This document shows, piece after piece, positions 34,133 through 43,100 of a DNA stretch of 64,000 nucleotides. Position 1 is the stretch's first letter; every line of letters starts with the position of its first letter. A program made the translations under genes and the position numbers. The stretch comes from CAJCIY01 sp964245825. GTDB lineage: Bacteria; Actinomycetota; Actinomycetes; Mycobacteriales; CAJCIY01. The stretch covers positions 248,001 through 312,000 of the forward strand of contig CAXTNT010000001.1 in assembly GCA_964245825.1 (NCBI GenBank), given 5' to 3'. Below the pieces are notes generated by a model. That model saw nothing but the letters and a program-made list of their open reading frames with translations, was not told where the DNA came from and searched no databases.

Positions 34133-34725
34133 GAGCTTCGCCCGGCGAGGTACGCCTGGGACGCCGCGAAGGTCGGCAGCCGCCCGAGCTGCGCGGCCTC
34201 GGCGAGAGTGGGGGCCGCCGCGTCGCGGTCCGACAGCACCCGCTCGGCCGTGTCGGGGAACGGGAGCGCGAGTGCCGGGTCCAGCGGATGCACGCCGAAC
34301 TCGCGGTCCGGAGCGTACGGCGTCGAGCAGAGGTAGCTGACGGTCGCCCACTCGCTCAGTGCGACGAACGCGTGCCCCAACCCCTCTGGCAGGTAGATCG
34401 CGTTGTGGATGTCGGCGTCGAGCTCGAGCGCGACGTGCTCGCCGAACGTGGGGCTGCCCACCCGGACGTCGACGACGATGTCGAGCAGCCGGCCCGCCGC
34501 GCAGGTCACGTACTTCGCCTGCCCGGGCGGGACGAGCGCGAAGTGGACCCCGCGGATCACCCCGCGCCGGCTCACGCTGGTGTTGACCTGCGCGACGGTG
34601 AGCGGGTGGCCGGTCTGCCGCGCGAAGGCGTCGGCGCGGAAGGTCTCGGCGAAGTGACCCCGTGCGTCCCCCCGTACCACCGGGTTGACCCCGAAGGCAC
34701 CGAAGGCCAGCTCCTCGATCTGCAC
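34129..34725 (-). CDS. dTDP-4-dehydrorhamnose 3,5-epimerase family protein
   Basis: A 198-aa RmlC-type cupin. The catalytic region is SRRGVIRGVHFALVPPGQAKYVTC (the His of GVHF as base). It is followed by DIVVDVRVGSPTFGEHVALEL and YLPEGLGHAFVALSEWATVSYLCSTPYAPDREFGVHPLDP with the conserved Asp/His and Tyr. These are the complete RmlC signatures. It converts dTDP-4-keto-6-deoxyglucose toward dTDP-rhamnose or a related deoxysugar. No rmlA, B or D is adjacent. GTG start at 34725. Confidence 0.9.
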   Translation of the reverse strand: MQIEELAFGAFGVNPVVRGDARGHFAETFRADAFARQTGHPLTVAQVNTSVSRRGVIRGVHFALVPPGQAKYVTCAAGRLLDIVVDVRVGSPTFGEHVALELDADIHNAIYLPEGLGHAFVALSEWATVSYLCSTPYAPDREFGVHPLDPALALPFPDTAERVLSDRDAAAPTLAEAAQLGRLPTFAASQAYLAGRSS

Positions 34726-34746
34726 GCCCGGGACCCTAGCGAGCGG

Positions 34747-35511
34747 TCAGGACAGCACCTTGGACAGGAACGCGCGCGTCCGCTCCTCGCGCGGGCTGCC
34801 CAGCACCTGGGCCGGCGGCCCGCACTCGACGATGACGCCGCCGTCCATGAACGCGACCCGGTCGGCGACCTCACGCGCGAAGCCGATCTCGTGCGTCACG
34901 ACGAGCATCGTCATGCCGTCCGCGGCCAGCCCGCGCATCACCGCCAGGACGTCGCCGACCAGCTCCGGGTCGAGCGCCGAGGTGGGCTCGTCGAACAGCA
35001 TCAGCCGCGGTTCCATCGCGAGCGCCCGCGCGATGGCGATCCGCTGCTGCTGGCCGCCGGAGAGCTGGCTCGGGTACGCGGCGCCCCGATCCGCCAAGCC
35101 GACGCGCTCGAGCAGCGCCATGGCCTGCTCCCGGGCCTTCGTCCGCGACACGCCCTTGACCCGGATCGGCGCCTCGACGATGTTCTGCAGCGCGGTGAGG
35201 TGCGGGAACAGGTTGAAGTGCTGGAAGACCATGCCGATCGTCGCGCGCTTGGCCGCGGTCTCGCGGTCGGTCAGCTCCCGCAGCTTCTGGCCGCTGCGCC
35301 GGTAGCCCACCAGCTCGCCCTCGACGGCGAGCTCTCCGCCGCTGATCCGCTCGAGGTGGTTCACGCAGCGCAGGAACGTCGACTTGCCGGAGCCCGATGG
35401 CCCGAGCAGGCACACCACCTCACCGGCCGCGACCTCGAGGTCGATGCCGTGCAGCACCTCGACGGCACCGAAGCTCTTGCGGACGCCGCGGGCCGAGACG
35501 ACGGGCGTCAC
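34747..35511 (-). CDS. Polar amino-acid ABC transporter, ATP-binding subunit
   Basis: A 254-aa ABC ATPase of the GlnQ/HisP group. Walker A is LLGPSGSGKSTFLRCVN (about 33-49), the Q-loop is GMVFQHFNLFPHLTALQNI, the signature is LSGGQQQRIAIARALA, Walker B is RLMLFDEPTSALDPEL, and the switch His lies in VVTHEIGFAREVADRV. The LRCVN and HFNLFPH segments are specific to polar amino-acid importers. GTG at 35511 overlaps the permease stop by 4 bp. Together with the permease and binding protein it forms one operon on the minus strand. Confidence 0.93.
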   Translation of the reverse strand: MTPVVSARGVRKSFGAVEVLHGIDLEVAAGEVVCLLGPSGSGKSTFLRCVNHLERISGGELAVEGELVGYRRSGQKLRELTDRETAAKRATIGMVFQHFNLFPHLTALQNIVEAPIRVKGVSRTKAREQAMALLERVGLADRGAAYPSQLSGGQQQRIAIARALAMEPRLMLFDEPTSALDPELVGDVLAVMRGLAADGMTMLVVTHEIGFAREVADRVAFMDGGVIVECGPPAQVLGSPREERTRAFLSKVLS

Positions 35512-36461
35512 GGCCGGAGCCCGGTGACGGGCGAGGGCGCCGGCGGCCGGGCGGCGCGGATGGCCAGCCGCAGCCGCTGGACGGGGGTCGGGGGGAGTGT
35601 CCGGGTGGCTCCCCGGGCGTACCGGCGTTCGAGGTAGTACTGCCCGACCGTGAGAACCGAGGTGATCACGAGGTACCAGAGCGCCGCGACGACCAGCAGC
35701 GGGATGACCTTGAGGTTGTTGGTGTAGATGTCCTGGGCGCGCGCGAAGAGGTCCGAGCCGCCGGCGATGAAGGCGACGAGCGAGGTGTTCTTCAGCATCG
35801 AGATGAACTCGTTGCCGGTGGGCGGGATGATCACCCGGATCGCCTGCGGCAGCACGATGCGGCGCAGCATCAGCACCCGTCCCATCCCGAGGGAGAGCGC
35901 GGCCTCCGTCTGCCCCTCGCCGATGGCCAGCAGGCCGCCACGCACGATCTCGGCCATGTACGCGCCCTCGTTCAGCGAGAACGCCACGTACGCCGCGACC
36001 GTGTTCGTGAGTACCGAGTTCGTCGAGAACTCGGCGATGTGGGCGTGCGTGAACGGGATGCCGATGACCAGGTGCGACCAGACGGCCCCGAAATAGGCCC
36101 AGAAGACCAGCTGCACCAGCAGCGGGGTGCCGCGGAAGAACCAGATGTAGAGCCAGGAGGTCCCCGACAGGGCCGGGTTCTTGGACTGGCGCATGACGGC
36201 CAGCACGACGCCGAGCACAACCCCGATCGCCTGCGACACGACCGTCAGCTCGAGCGTCACCAGGATGCCGCGCAGGATCAGCCGGTTGAAGAAGTAGTGC
36301 CGGACGGTCGGGAAGTCGATGTTGGTGTTGACCAGCAGGCCGGCGACGAGCAGCACGAGCGCGGCCAGCACCACCGTCCCCGCCAGCCACCGGCCCCAGT
36401 GCCGGACCGGTGTGACGACCAGGGAAGCCGCGTCGACGTCGGCGTCGGTGCTCGTGGTCAT
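35508..36461 (-). CDS. Polar amino-acid ABC transporter, permease
   Basis: A 317-aa HisM-type permease. A helix near residues 28-46 is followed, after a periplasmic stretch, by the five-helix core. The hallmark EAA loop is EAALSLGMGRVLMLRRIVLPQAIRVIIPP (near 185-213), which docks on the ATPase, and the N-terminal WFFRGTPLLVQLVF motif of the family is present. A long cytoplasmic Pro/Arg-rich tail follows the last helix. A single permease gene implies a homodimer. ATG at 36461, 10 bp after the binding-protein gene. Confidence 0.92.
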   Translation of the reverse strand: MTTSTDADVDAASLVVTPVRHWGRWLAGTVVLAALVLLVAGLLVNTNIDFPTVRHYFFNRLILRGILVTLELTVVSQAIGVVLGVVLAVMRQSKNPALSGTSWLYIWFFRGTPLLVQLVFWAYFGAVWSHLVIGIPFTHAHIAEFSTNSVLTNTVAAYVAFSLNEGAYMAEIVRGGLLAIGEGQTEAALSLGMGRVLMLRRIVLPQAIRVIIPPTGNEFISMLKNTSLVAFIAGGSDLFARAQDIYTNNLKVIPLLVVAALWYLVITSVLTVGQYYLERRYARGATRTLPPTPVQRLRLAIRAARPPAPSPVTGLRP

Positions 36462-36471
36462 CGCCCGGGCG

Positions 36472-37362
36472 TCAGGAGGTGGCGCCGTCGATGGTGCCGG
36501 TGGTGAGGCTGCCTGCGCTGATCCCGTACTTGTCGAGGATCTTGGCGTAGGTGCCGTCCGCGACGACGGCCTTGAAGGCAGCCTGGATGGCGGAGCTGAG
36601 GCCGGTGTCGGTCTTCAGCACCCCGATGCCGTACGGGGCCGTGCCGAGGGAGGACACGAGGACGGAGTCGAGGCTGCCCCCCGACTGCTCGGCGATGTAG
36701 GCGGCGACGGGCGAGTCGTTGATGTCCGCGATCGCCTTGCCCGACTTGACCTCCAGGAGCGCGGCGGTGTCCGTCGGCAGCGCGTCGATCGTCACGCCGG
36801 GCTTGCCGGCCTTGGTGCAGGCGGTGGAGGCCGTCGTGGCGACGTCGGCCTGCGTCGTCCCCTTCTCCAGGGCGACGTGCTTGCCGCACAGCCCGTCGAG
36901 CGTGGTCAGGTTGTCGGGGTTGCCCTTCTTGACCACGAACGACGTGCCGGCCGTGTAGTAGTCGACGAAGGTCAGCGTCGCCTCGCGCGCCTTGTTGTCG
37001 GTCATCGCCGACATCACGACGTCGTACTTCTTGGCCTGCAGGGCAGGGATGATGCCGTCGAAGGTGACGTCGGTGAACTGGAACGGCACGCCGAGCTTGG
37101 TGCCCAGGGCCTGGCCCAGGTCGTAGTCGAACCCGGTGATGTTGCCGCTGTCATCCTTGAACTCGATCGGGGCGTACGACGCGTCGCTGGCGACCTTGAC
37201 GCCGCTCTTGAGCTGCGCCGGCAACAGCGCCGCCGCCGCCGAGTCGACGCCGGACGGCGAGCTGCTGGACCCGCTGGATTTGGAGCCGCACGCGGTCAGT
37301 GCGAGGGCACCGGCGGCGACGACGGCGACGAGGGTGGCGCTTCGGATGAGGGTGCGGCGCAC
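36472..37362 (-). CDS. Amino-acid ABC transporter, substrate-binding lipoprotein
   Basis: A 296-aa exported lipoprotein. The signal peptide ends in the lipobox LTAC (about residues 22-25). A Ser-rich linker follows, then the SBP_bac_3 fold: VKVASDASYAPIEFKDDSGNITGFDYDLGQALG (ligand-contact start), FDGIIPALQAKKYDVVMSAMTDNKAREATLTFVDYYTAG, and the C-terminal lobe. The Asp/Arg pair for the amino-acid backbone is in MTDNKARE. GTG at 37362 has GGAGG 5-6 bases upstream. Substrate (Gln, Glu, Cys or basic amino acids) cannot be fixed. Confidence 0.92.
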   Translation of the reverse strand: MRRTLIRSATLVAVVAAGALALTACGSKSSGSSSSPSGVDSAAAALLPAQLKSGVKVASDASYAPIEFKDDSGNITGFDYDLGQALGTKLGVPFQFTDVTFDGIIPALQAKKYDVVMSAMTDNKAREATLTFVDYYTAGTSFVVKKGNPDNLTTLDGLCGKHVALEKGTTQADVATTASTACTKAGKPGVTIDALPTDTAALLEVKSGKAIADINDSPVAAYIAEQSGGSLDSVLVSSLGTAPYGIGVLKTDTGLSSAIQAAFKAVVADGTYAKILDKYGISAGSLTTGTIDGATS

Positions 37363-37467
37363 GGATACCTCCGGATGATGGGACGGCTGGCCGGGATCGT
37401 GCCACGTCTGTGTTACATGCGGGTCTCGGCATGGGTGGGGCGGGCGGGGCTGCGGCTCGGCGCCCCC

Positions 37468-37560
37468 GCCATGCCGCCTTCGCGTGCCGTCCCGCGATAT
37501 CGCTCGCCATCCCGCGGCGCCGCTAGCCGTCCGGCATCGCTCGCCGGTCCTTGCCGTCGC
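37468..37560. repeat. Degenerate tandem repeat, unit about 17-20 bp
   Basis: Five successive units begin GCC(A/G)TCC-like: 37468-37485, 37486-37505, 37506-37525, 37526-37542 and 37543-37560. Units two and three share most bases (GCCGTCCCGCGATATCGCTC and GCCATCCCGCGGCGCCGCTA). They lie in the divergent gap between the binding-protein gene and the quinone oxidoreductase gene. Confidence 0.5.
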
Positions 37561-37631
37561 GTCAGCGCGGCCGCGCGGCGCGACACAACCGCTGCGGCGC
37601 AGGGGGTCCGCCGCCGGCTAGGGTCGCACGC

Positions 37632-38597
37632 ATGCTCGCCGTGACGTGCACCTCCCAGTCCGACGGCGACCCGCTCTCCGGGCTGACGGTGGGGGAGCGC
37701 CCCGAGCCCGAGGCGCCTGCGGGCTGGGTCCGCGTCACGATCGAGGCCTGCGCCCTCAACCACCACGACCTGTGGTCCTTGCGCGGTGTCGGGCTCCCTG
37801 CGGACCGACTGCCGATGGTGCTCGGCTGCGACGGGGCCGGCACCGACGAGGCGGGTAACGAGGTCGTCGTGCATGCGGTGGTCGGCGATCCAGGCCCGCG
37901 CGGCGACGAGACGCTCGACCCGAAGCGGACGCTGCTGTCCGAGCTCCACGACGGCACCCTGGCCGAGCAGGTCGTCGTGCCTCGGCGCAACCTCCTGCCC
38001 AAGCCGCCTGGCCTGTCCTGGGCTGAGGCCGCCTGTCTGCCGACGGCGTGGCTGACGGCGTACCGGATGCTGGCGACGCGCTCGGGCCTGAGCGGGCCGG
38101 GCACGGTGCTGGTGCAGGGAGCTGGCGGCGGCGTCGCCACCGCAGCGATCGTGCTGGCCAAGGCGCTCGGCCACACGGTGTTCGTGACCTCGCGCGAGGA
38201 GGCCAAGCGGACGCGCGCGCTGGAGCTCGGCGCCGACGTGGCCGTCGCCAGCGGGGAGCGGCTGCCGGCCAAGTGCGACGCGGTGATCGAGACCGTCGGC
38301 CAGGCCACCTGGAGCCACTCGCTCCGCGCGCTTCGGCCGGGTGGCACCGTGGTGGTGTCCGGCGCGACCAGCGGCCCGAACCCGCCGGCCGACCTCAACC
38401 GGATGTTCTTCCTGCAGCTGTCGGTCGTCGGGTCGACGATGGGGACGCGCGACGAGCTCGCGGCGATGCTGGCGCTGCTCGAGCGGACGGGGACCCGGCC
38501 GCTCATCGACACGGTGCGACCGCTGGCCGACGCGCGGGCCGCCTTTGGGCAGCTGGCAGCGGGCGACACGTTCGGCAAGCTCGTCCTGACGGTCTGA
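37632..38597 (+). CDS. Zinc-binding dehydrogenase / quinone oxidoreductase family
   Basis: A 321-aa medium-chain dehydrogenase/reductase. The GroES-like N-terminal domain has ACALNHHDLWSLRGVGLPADRLPMVLGCDGAG. The NADPH Rossmann loop is VLVQGAGGGVATAAIVLAKALGHTVFVT, and VIETVGQATWSHSLRALRPGGTVVVSGATSG follows. The catalytic zinc ligands of true alcohol dehydrogenases are not all present (LGCDGAG lacks the usual HE), which points to the QOR group without catalytic zinc. ATG 37632. The glycosyltransferase gene follows 15 bp later, likely cotranscribed. Confidence 0.85.
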   Translation: MLAVTCTSQSDGDPLSGLTVGERPEPEAPAGWVRVTIEACALNHHDLWSLRGVGLPADRLPMVLGCDGAGTDEAGNEVVVHAVVGDPGPRGDETLDPKRTLLSELHDGTLAEQVVVPRRNLLPKPPGLSWAEAACLPTAWLTAYRMLATRSGLSGPGTVLVQGAGGGVATAAIVLAKALGHTVFVTSREEAKRTRALELGADVAVASGERLPAKCDAVIETVGQATWSHSLRALRPGGTVVVSGATSGPNPPADLNRMFFLQLSVVGSTMGTRDELAAMLALLERTGTRPLIDTVRPLADARAAFGQLAAGDTFGKLVLTV

Positions 38598-38612
38598 GCT
38601 GTGCGGGTCTGA

Positions 38613-39788
38613 GTGCGGGTCGCACTCGTCAGCGGGCCGGACCCCGGCCACCTGCTCCCGGTCGCCGGATTGGCCCAGCAGCTGCAGGCCGTTGGCCACG
38701 AGGTGCTCGTCGTGACCAGCGATCGCTGGGCGGCCGCGCTCGGTCGGGACGGGCTGGGCTATCTGTCCTTGCCGTTGATCGACCGGGCTCCCGGCGACCA
38801 CGACATGGGTCACCGGCTGCACGCCCGGGCGGTCCAGATGGGCCTTCCGCTCGCCGCCGAGCTGCGCGGACTCGGGCTCGACCTGGTGGTGTCCGACACG
38901 CTGACGCGGGCGGGGGCGGTCGCCGCCACCGTCCTCGACCTGCCGTGGGTCGAGCTGATCCCGCATTCGCTGCCAGACCCGTCGGTGGCGTTGCCGCCGT
39001 TCGGGACCGGGTGGGAGCCGCGGCCACGCCGCGATCGCCGGTACGCCCGGCGCAACGCCGTCTCGTTGCGGGTGGGGCAGCAGCAGAAGCACGCCGCCCT
39101 GGCCGAGGCGGGCCTGGTGGACGTCCCGCCCGTGCAGCGGCTCGTGACCACGCTGCCGGCGCTGGAACCGCCGCGTCCGGACTGGCCGGCCCGGACGACC
39201 GTGGTAGCGCCGCCGACCTGGGAGCCCGCCGAGGTGGACCTGGCGGTCCCGGCCGGGAGCGGCCCGCTGCTGCTGGTCGTCGGCTCGACCGCCAGCGGCG
39301 GGCACACGACCGATCTGCTGGCCGCCGTGGTCGCCGACCCGCCACCGGGCTGGCGCGTCGTCAGCCCGCGCTTCGAGGCCGGCGCCGGGCCGTCGCCGGG
39401 GCTGGCGGCCGGGCCTGGGCGACGGGCCGCCGGGCCGTCGCCGTGGTTGGCGGCCGGGCCGCCGCCGTGGCTGGCCGCCGGGCCTGGGCGATTGGCCCCC
39501 CTGCTGGCCGCGGCGCACGTGACCCTGGCGCCCGGGGGTCACGGCACGGTGGCCGCGTCCCTGCGCGCAGGCGTCCCGATGGTGCTGATCCCAGGGCGCG
39601 GCGACCAGAAGGAGGTGGCGGCACGGGTCGCGCGGGCCGGGGCGGGCGTACGGCTGAACCGCCTGCGCCGCAGCGCTTTCCGCCGCGCGCTCGACGCGGC
39701 GCTCGGGATGGGCGCCGCTGCCCGCAGGGCCGGCGAGACCCGCGGCCTGCCGGACCCCGTACCACTGCTGGAGGCAGCCACCCGCTGA
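38613..39788 (+). CDS. Glycosyltransferase, GT1/MGT-like, with internal repeats
   Basis: A 391-aa GT-B-fold protein. The N-terminal acceptor domain begins RVALVSGPDPGHLLPVAGLAQQLQAVGHEVLVVT. The C-terminal donor domain has LLLVVGSTASGGHTT and the nucleotide-sugar motif AAHVTLAPGGHGTVAASLRAGVPMVLIPGRGDQKEVAARVARAGAG, matching the HGT/PGRGDQ region of UGT/MGT enzymes. A Pro/Ala/Gly repeat (GPSPGLAAGP-type, about residues 258-294) interrupts the donor domain where the family normally has a short loop. GTG start at 38613. The acceptor could be a macrolide, lipid or other small molecule. Confidence 0.82.
   Translation: MRVALVSGPDPGHLLPVAGLAQQLQAVGHEVLVVTSDRWAAALGRDGLGYLSLPLIDRAPGDHDMGHRLHARAVQMGLPLAAELRGLGLDLVVSDTLTRAGAVAATVLDLPWVELIPHSLPDPSVALPPFGTGWEPRPRRDRRYARRNAVSLRVGQQQKHAALAEAGLVDVPPVQRLVTTLPALEPPRPDWPARTTVVAPPTWEPAEVDLAVPAGSGPLLLVVGSTASGGHTTDLLAAVVADPPPGWRVVSPRFEAGAGPSPGLAAGPGRRAAGPSPWLAAGPPPWLAAGPGRLAPLLAAAHVTLAPGGHGTVAASLRAGVPMVLIPGRGDQKEVAARVARAGAGVRLNRLRRSAFRRALDAALGMGAAARRAGETRGLPDPVPLLEAATR
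39386..39495 (+). repeat. Tandem repeat inside the glycosyltransferase gene
   Basis: Imperfect repeats of about 30-50 bp built on GCCGGGCCGTCGCCG(G/T)GG...GGCGGCCGGGCC, giving GPSPxLAAGP units. The copies keep the reading frame (GPSPGLAAGP, GPSPWLAAGP, PPPWLAAGP). They are likely products of slippage and may vary in number between strains. Confidence 0.6.
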
Positions 39789-39958
39789 CCTCGACACCCC
39801 GTGCCTGAGCCGTGCAGCGTGCAGCTTCCTGCGTACCGTCGCGTTGATTCCCCGCGAGATGTGGCAGATGTACGCGCGCGGCCGCGTGTCGCGGTGAACA
39901 CGCCGCATCTCGGCGGGAGGGGGGAGGGCTGGGGAAGGGCTCGTGAACGGAGCGGGGG

Positions 39959-40132
39959 TCAGTCGTCGGCGTCGTCGCGGGCGAGGTAGGTCGCGAGCTG
40001 CTCGACGGCTGCTTCGCACGCGGGGTGGGCGTCGACGAAGTCCCGCATCCGGTCGGCCAGCGCGGTGAAGGTCAGCGACTCCTCGCCCCGCCGCTCGACC
40101 AGCTCCTCCAGGCCCCGGTCGGTGGCGTACAC
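39959..40132 (-). CDS. DUF6104 family small protein
   Basis: A 57-aa protein, VYATDRGLEELVERRGEESL then FTALADRMRDFVDAHPACEAAVEQLATYLARDDADD. This matches the small acidic DUF6104 proteins that follow the kgd gene in many actinobacteria (family starts with a Tyr-x-Thr-Asp-Arg-Gly pattern). GTG at 40132 lies 4 bp after the kgd stop, with GGAG inside the end of kgd. Function unknown, but the conserved place suggests a role with 2-oxoglutarate dehydrogenase or its regulation. Confidence 0.8.
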   Translation of the reverse strand: MYATDRGLEELVERRGEESLTFTALADRMRDFVDAHPACEAAVEQLATYLARDDADD

Positions 40133-40136
40133 GCGC

Positions 40137-43100
40137 TCACCGCTCCGCGAAGGCCTCGGCCACGAAGGCCTGTGCCTCGGCGTCGCTGCGGGCGGCCGAC
40201 CCGGTCGCCGGTGAGGCCGAGGCCGGACGCGAGATGCGCCGCAGGCCGAGCCGGGCGTGCAGGGCCAGCGCCACGTGCCCCCAGGCGCCCTGGTTCGCCG
40301 GCTCCTCCTGCACCCACGCCACGTCGCTGGCGTGAGGGTAGGAGTCGACCAGCCGCACGATCTCGTCCTCGGGCGTCGGGTAGAGCTGCTCGACCCGCAG
40401 GATCGCGACGTCGTCGTGCCCGCCGGCGACGCGCGCCTTGTCCAGGTCCCAGTAGACCTTGCCGCTGCAGATGAGCACCCGCTTGACCGCCGCCGCGGCC
40501 GGCGCGCGGACATCCGCGATCACCGGCTCGAACTCGCCGCCGGTGAGGTCGCCGGGGTCGGACGCGGCCGCCTTCAGCCGCAGCATCGACTTCGGCGTGA
40601 ACACGATCAGCGGGCGGTGCGCCCCGCCGAGCACATGCCGGCGCAGGAGGTGGAAGTACGACGCCGGGGTCGAGGGCATCGCGAGGGTCATGTTGTCCTC
40701 GGCGCACAGCAGCAGATAGCGCTCGATCCGCGCGGAGGAGTGGTCGGCGCCCTGCCCCTCGTACCCGTGTGGGAGCAGCAGCACGACACCCGAGCGCTGG
40801 CCCCACTTGACCTCGGAGGAGGAGATGAACTCGTCGACGATCGACATCGCACCGTTGCCGAAGTCGCCGAACTGCGCCTCCCACGCGACGAGCGCGTTGG
40901 GGCGGGCCACCGCATAGCCGTACTCGAAGCCCATCGCGGCGAACTCCGAGAGCAGCGAGTCGTAGACGTGGAACGGCGCGGCCCCCTCGAGGGTCTTGAG
41001 CGGGATCAGCTCCTCGCCGGTCTCCTGGTCGACGAACACCGCGTGTCGCTGTCCGAACGTGCCGCGGCGGGTGTCCTGGCCGGCCAGCCGCACCGGGTGC
41101 CCGTCGAGCAGCAGTGAGCCGAACGCCAGCAGCTCCGCGGTCGCCCAGTCGATGCCGCCGGACTCGACCGCGCTGGCCCGGGCCGCGAGCACCTGCTGCA
41201 GCTTCTTGTGCACGACGAAACCCTCGGGCAGCGACGTCTGCGTCGCCATCACCTTTTTGATCACCTCGGTCGGCACCGCGGTCTGCACGTGCTGCGGCAT
41301 CGGCGGCGGCAGCTCGCCGCCGCCCAGTCCCTCGGTGCCCTCACCGGAGTCGTGGGTCTGCTTGAAGACTTCCTGCAGGTGCTCGGAGTAGTTGCGCAGC
41401 GCCGCCTCGGCCTGCTCCAGCGAGATGTCGCCGCGCCCGATCAGCGACTCCATGTAAAGCTTGCGGACGCTGCGCTTGCTCTCGATGGTCTTGTACATCA
41501 ACGGCTGGGTGAACGACGGCTCGTCGACCTCCTGGTGGCCGCGGCGGCGATAGCAGACGAGGTCGATGACGACGTCCTTCTTGAAGGCCTGCCGGAACTC
41601 GTACGCGAACCGGGCCACCCGGACCACGGCCTCAGGATCGTCGCCATTGACGTGGAAGACCGGCGCCTGCACCATCCGCGCGACGTCGGTGCAGTACACG
41701 CTGGAGCGGGCACTGGCCGGCGCGGTGGTGAAGCCAACCTGGTTGTTGACGACGAGGTGGATGGTGCCGCCGGTGCGGTAGCCGCGCAGCTGGCCCATCT
41801 GCAGGGTCTCGGCGACCACCCCCTGCCCGGCGAAGGCCGCGTCGCCGTGCAGCAGCACCGGCAGCACGGTGAACCCGGACTCGCCCTTGTCGATCATGTC
41901 CTGCTTGGCCCGGACGATGCCCTCCAGCACCGGGTCGACCGCCTCCAGGTGCGAGGGGTTGGCGGTCATCGAGACGGCCACCTCGTGGCCGCCGCGGGCC
42001 GCGAAGGTGCCCCGCGTTCCGAGGTGGTACTTCACGTCGCCCGAGCCGTAGACCGTGCCCGGGTCGATGTGGCCCTCGAACTCCCGGAAGATCTGGGCGT
42101 ACGACTTGCCGACGATGTTGGCCAGCACGTTGAGGCGGCCGCGGTGCGCCATGCCGATGACCACCTCGTCGAGGCCGTCGGCGGCCGACGCCGTCAGCAC
42201 CTCGTCGAGGAAGGGGATGGTCGACTCGGCGCCCTCGAGGGAGAACCGCTTCTGCCCGACGTACTTGGTCTGCAGGAAGGCCTCGAAGGCCTCCGCCGCG
42301 TTGAGCCGCTCCAGGATGTGCAGCTGCGCGTTCTGCCCGGGTGGGGTGTGCCCGTGCTCGACGCGGTCCTGGATCCAGGCCCGCTGGTCGGTGTCCTGGA
42401 TGTGCATGTACTCGACGCCGATCGTCCGGCAGTACGCGTCGCGCAGCACACCGAGCACGTCCCGCAGGGACATCTGGTCGTGGCCCGCGAAACCGCCCAC
42501 CGCGAACTCGCGATCGAGGTCCCACAGCGTCAGCCCGTGTTCGACGATGTCGAGGTCGGGGTGGGTACGGACCTTGAACTCCAGGGGGTCCGTGTCGGCC
42601 ATTAGGTGGCCGCGTACCCGGTAGGCATGGATCAGCGCCGCGACCCGCGCGCCCTTGTCGAGTTCACCCAGCTTGCTGACCGGCATGTCCACGACCCACC
42701 GGACCGGCACGTACGGGATGCGCAGGCTGGCGAAGACGTCGTCGTAGAAGTCGTCGGCGCCGAGCAGCAGCTGCTCTATGCGGCGCAGGAACTCGCCCGA
42801 CTGCGCACCCTGGATGACCCGGTGGTCGTACGTGGAGGTGAGCGTGATCGTCTTGCTGACGGCGAACGCGGCGAGCGTGTCCGCCGATGCCCCGGCGAAC
42901 TGCGCCGGGTACTCCATCGCGCCGACGCCCACGATCGTGCCCTGGCCCTCCATCAGCCGTGGGATCGAATGCTCGGTGCCGATGCCGCCGGGGTTGGTCA
43001 GGCTGATCGTCGTACCCGCGAAGTCGTCGGCGGTGAGCTTGCCGCTGCGGGCCCGCCGGACGATGTCCTCGTACGCGGCCAGGAACGCCGCGAAGTCCAT

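Noticed and set aside
38613..39788. Glycosyltransferase considered as MftF
   Set aside because: MftF is a GT2-type enzyme; this is a GT-B UGT/MGT-like protein 10 kb away from the mft genes.
37413..40019. An 868-codon open frame antisense to the quinone oxidoreductase and glycosyltransferase genes
   Set aside because: Its translation is Arg/Gln/Gly-rich without any domain and both plus-strand genes have clear families; it is a GC-driven shadow.
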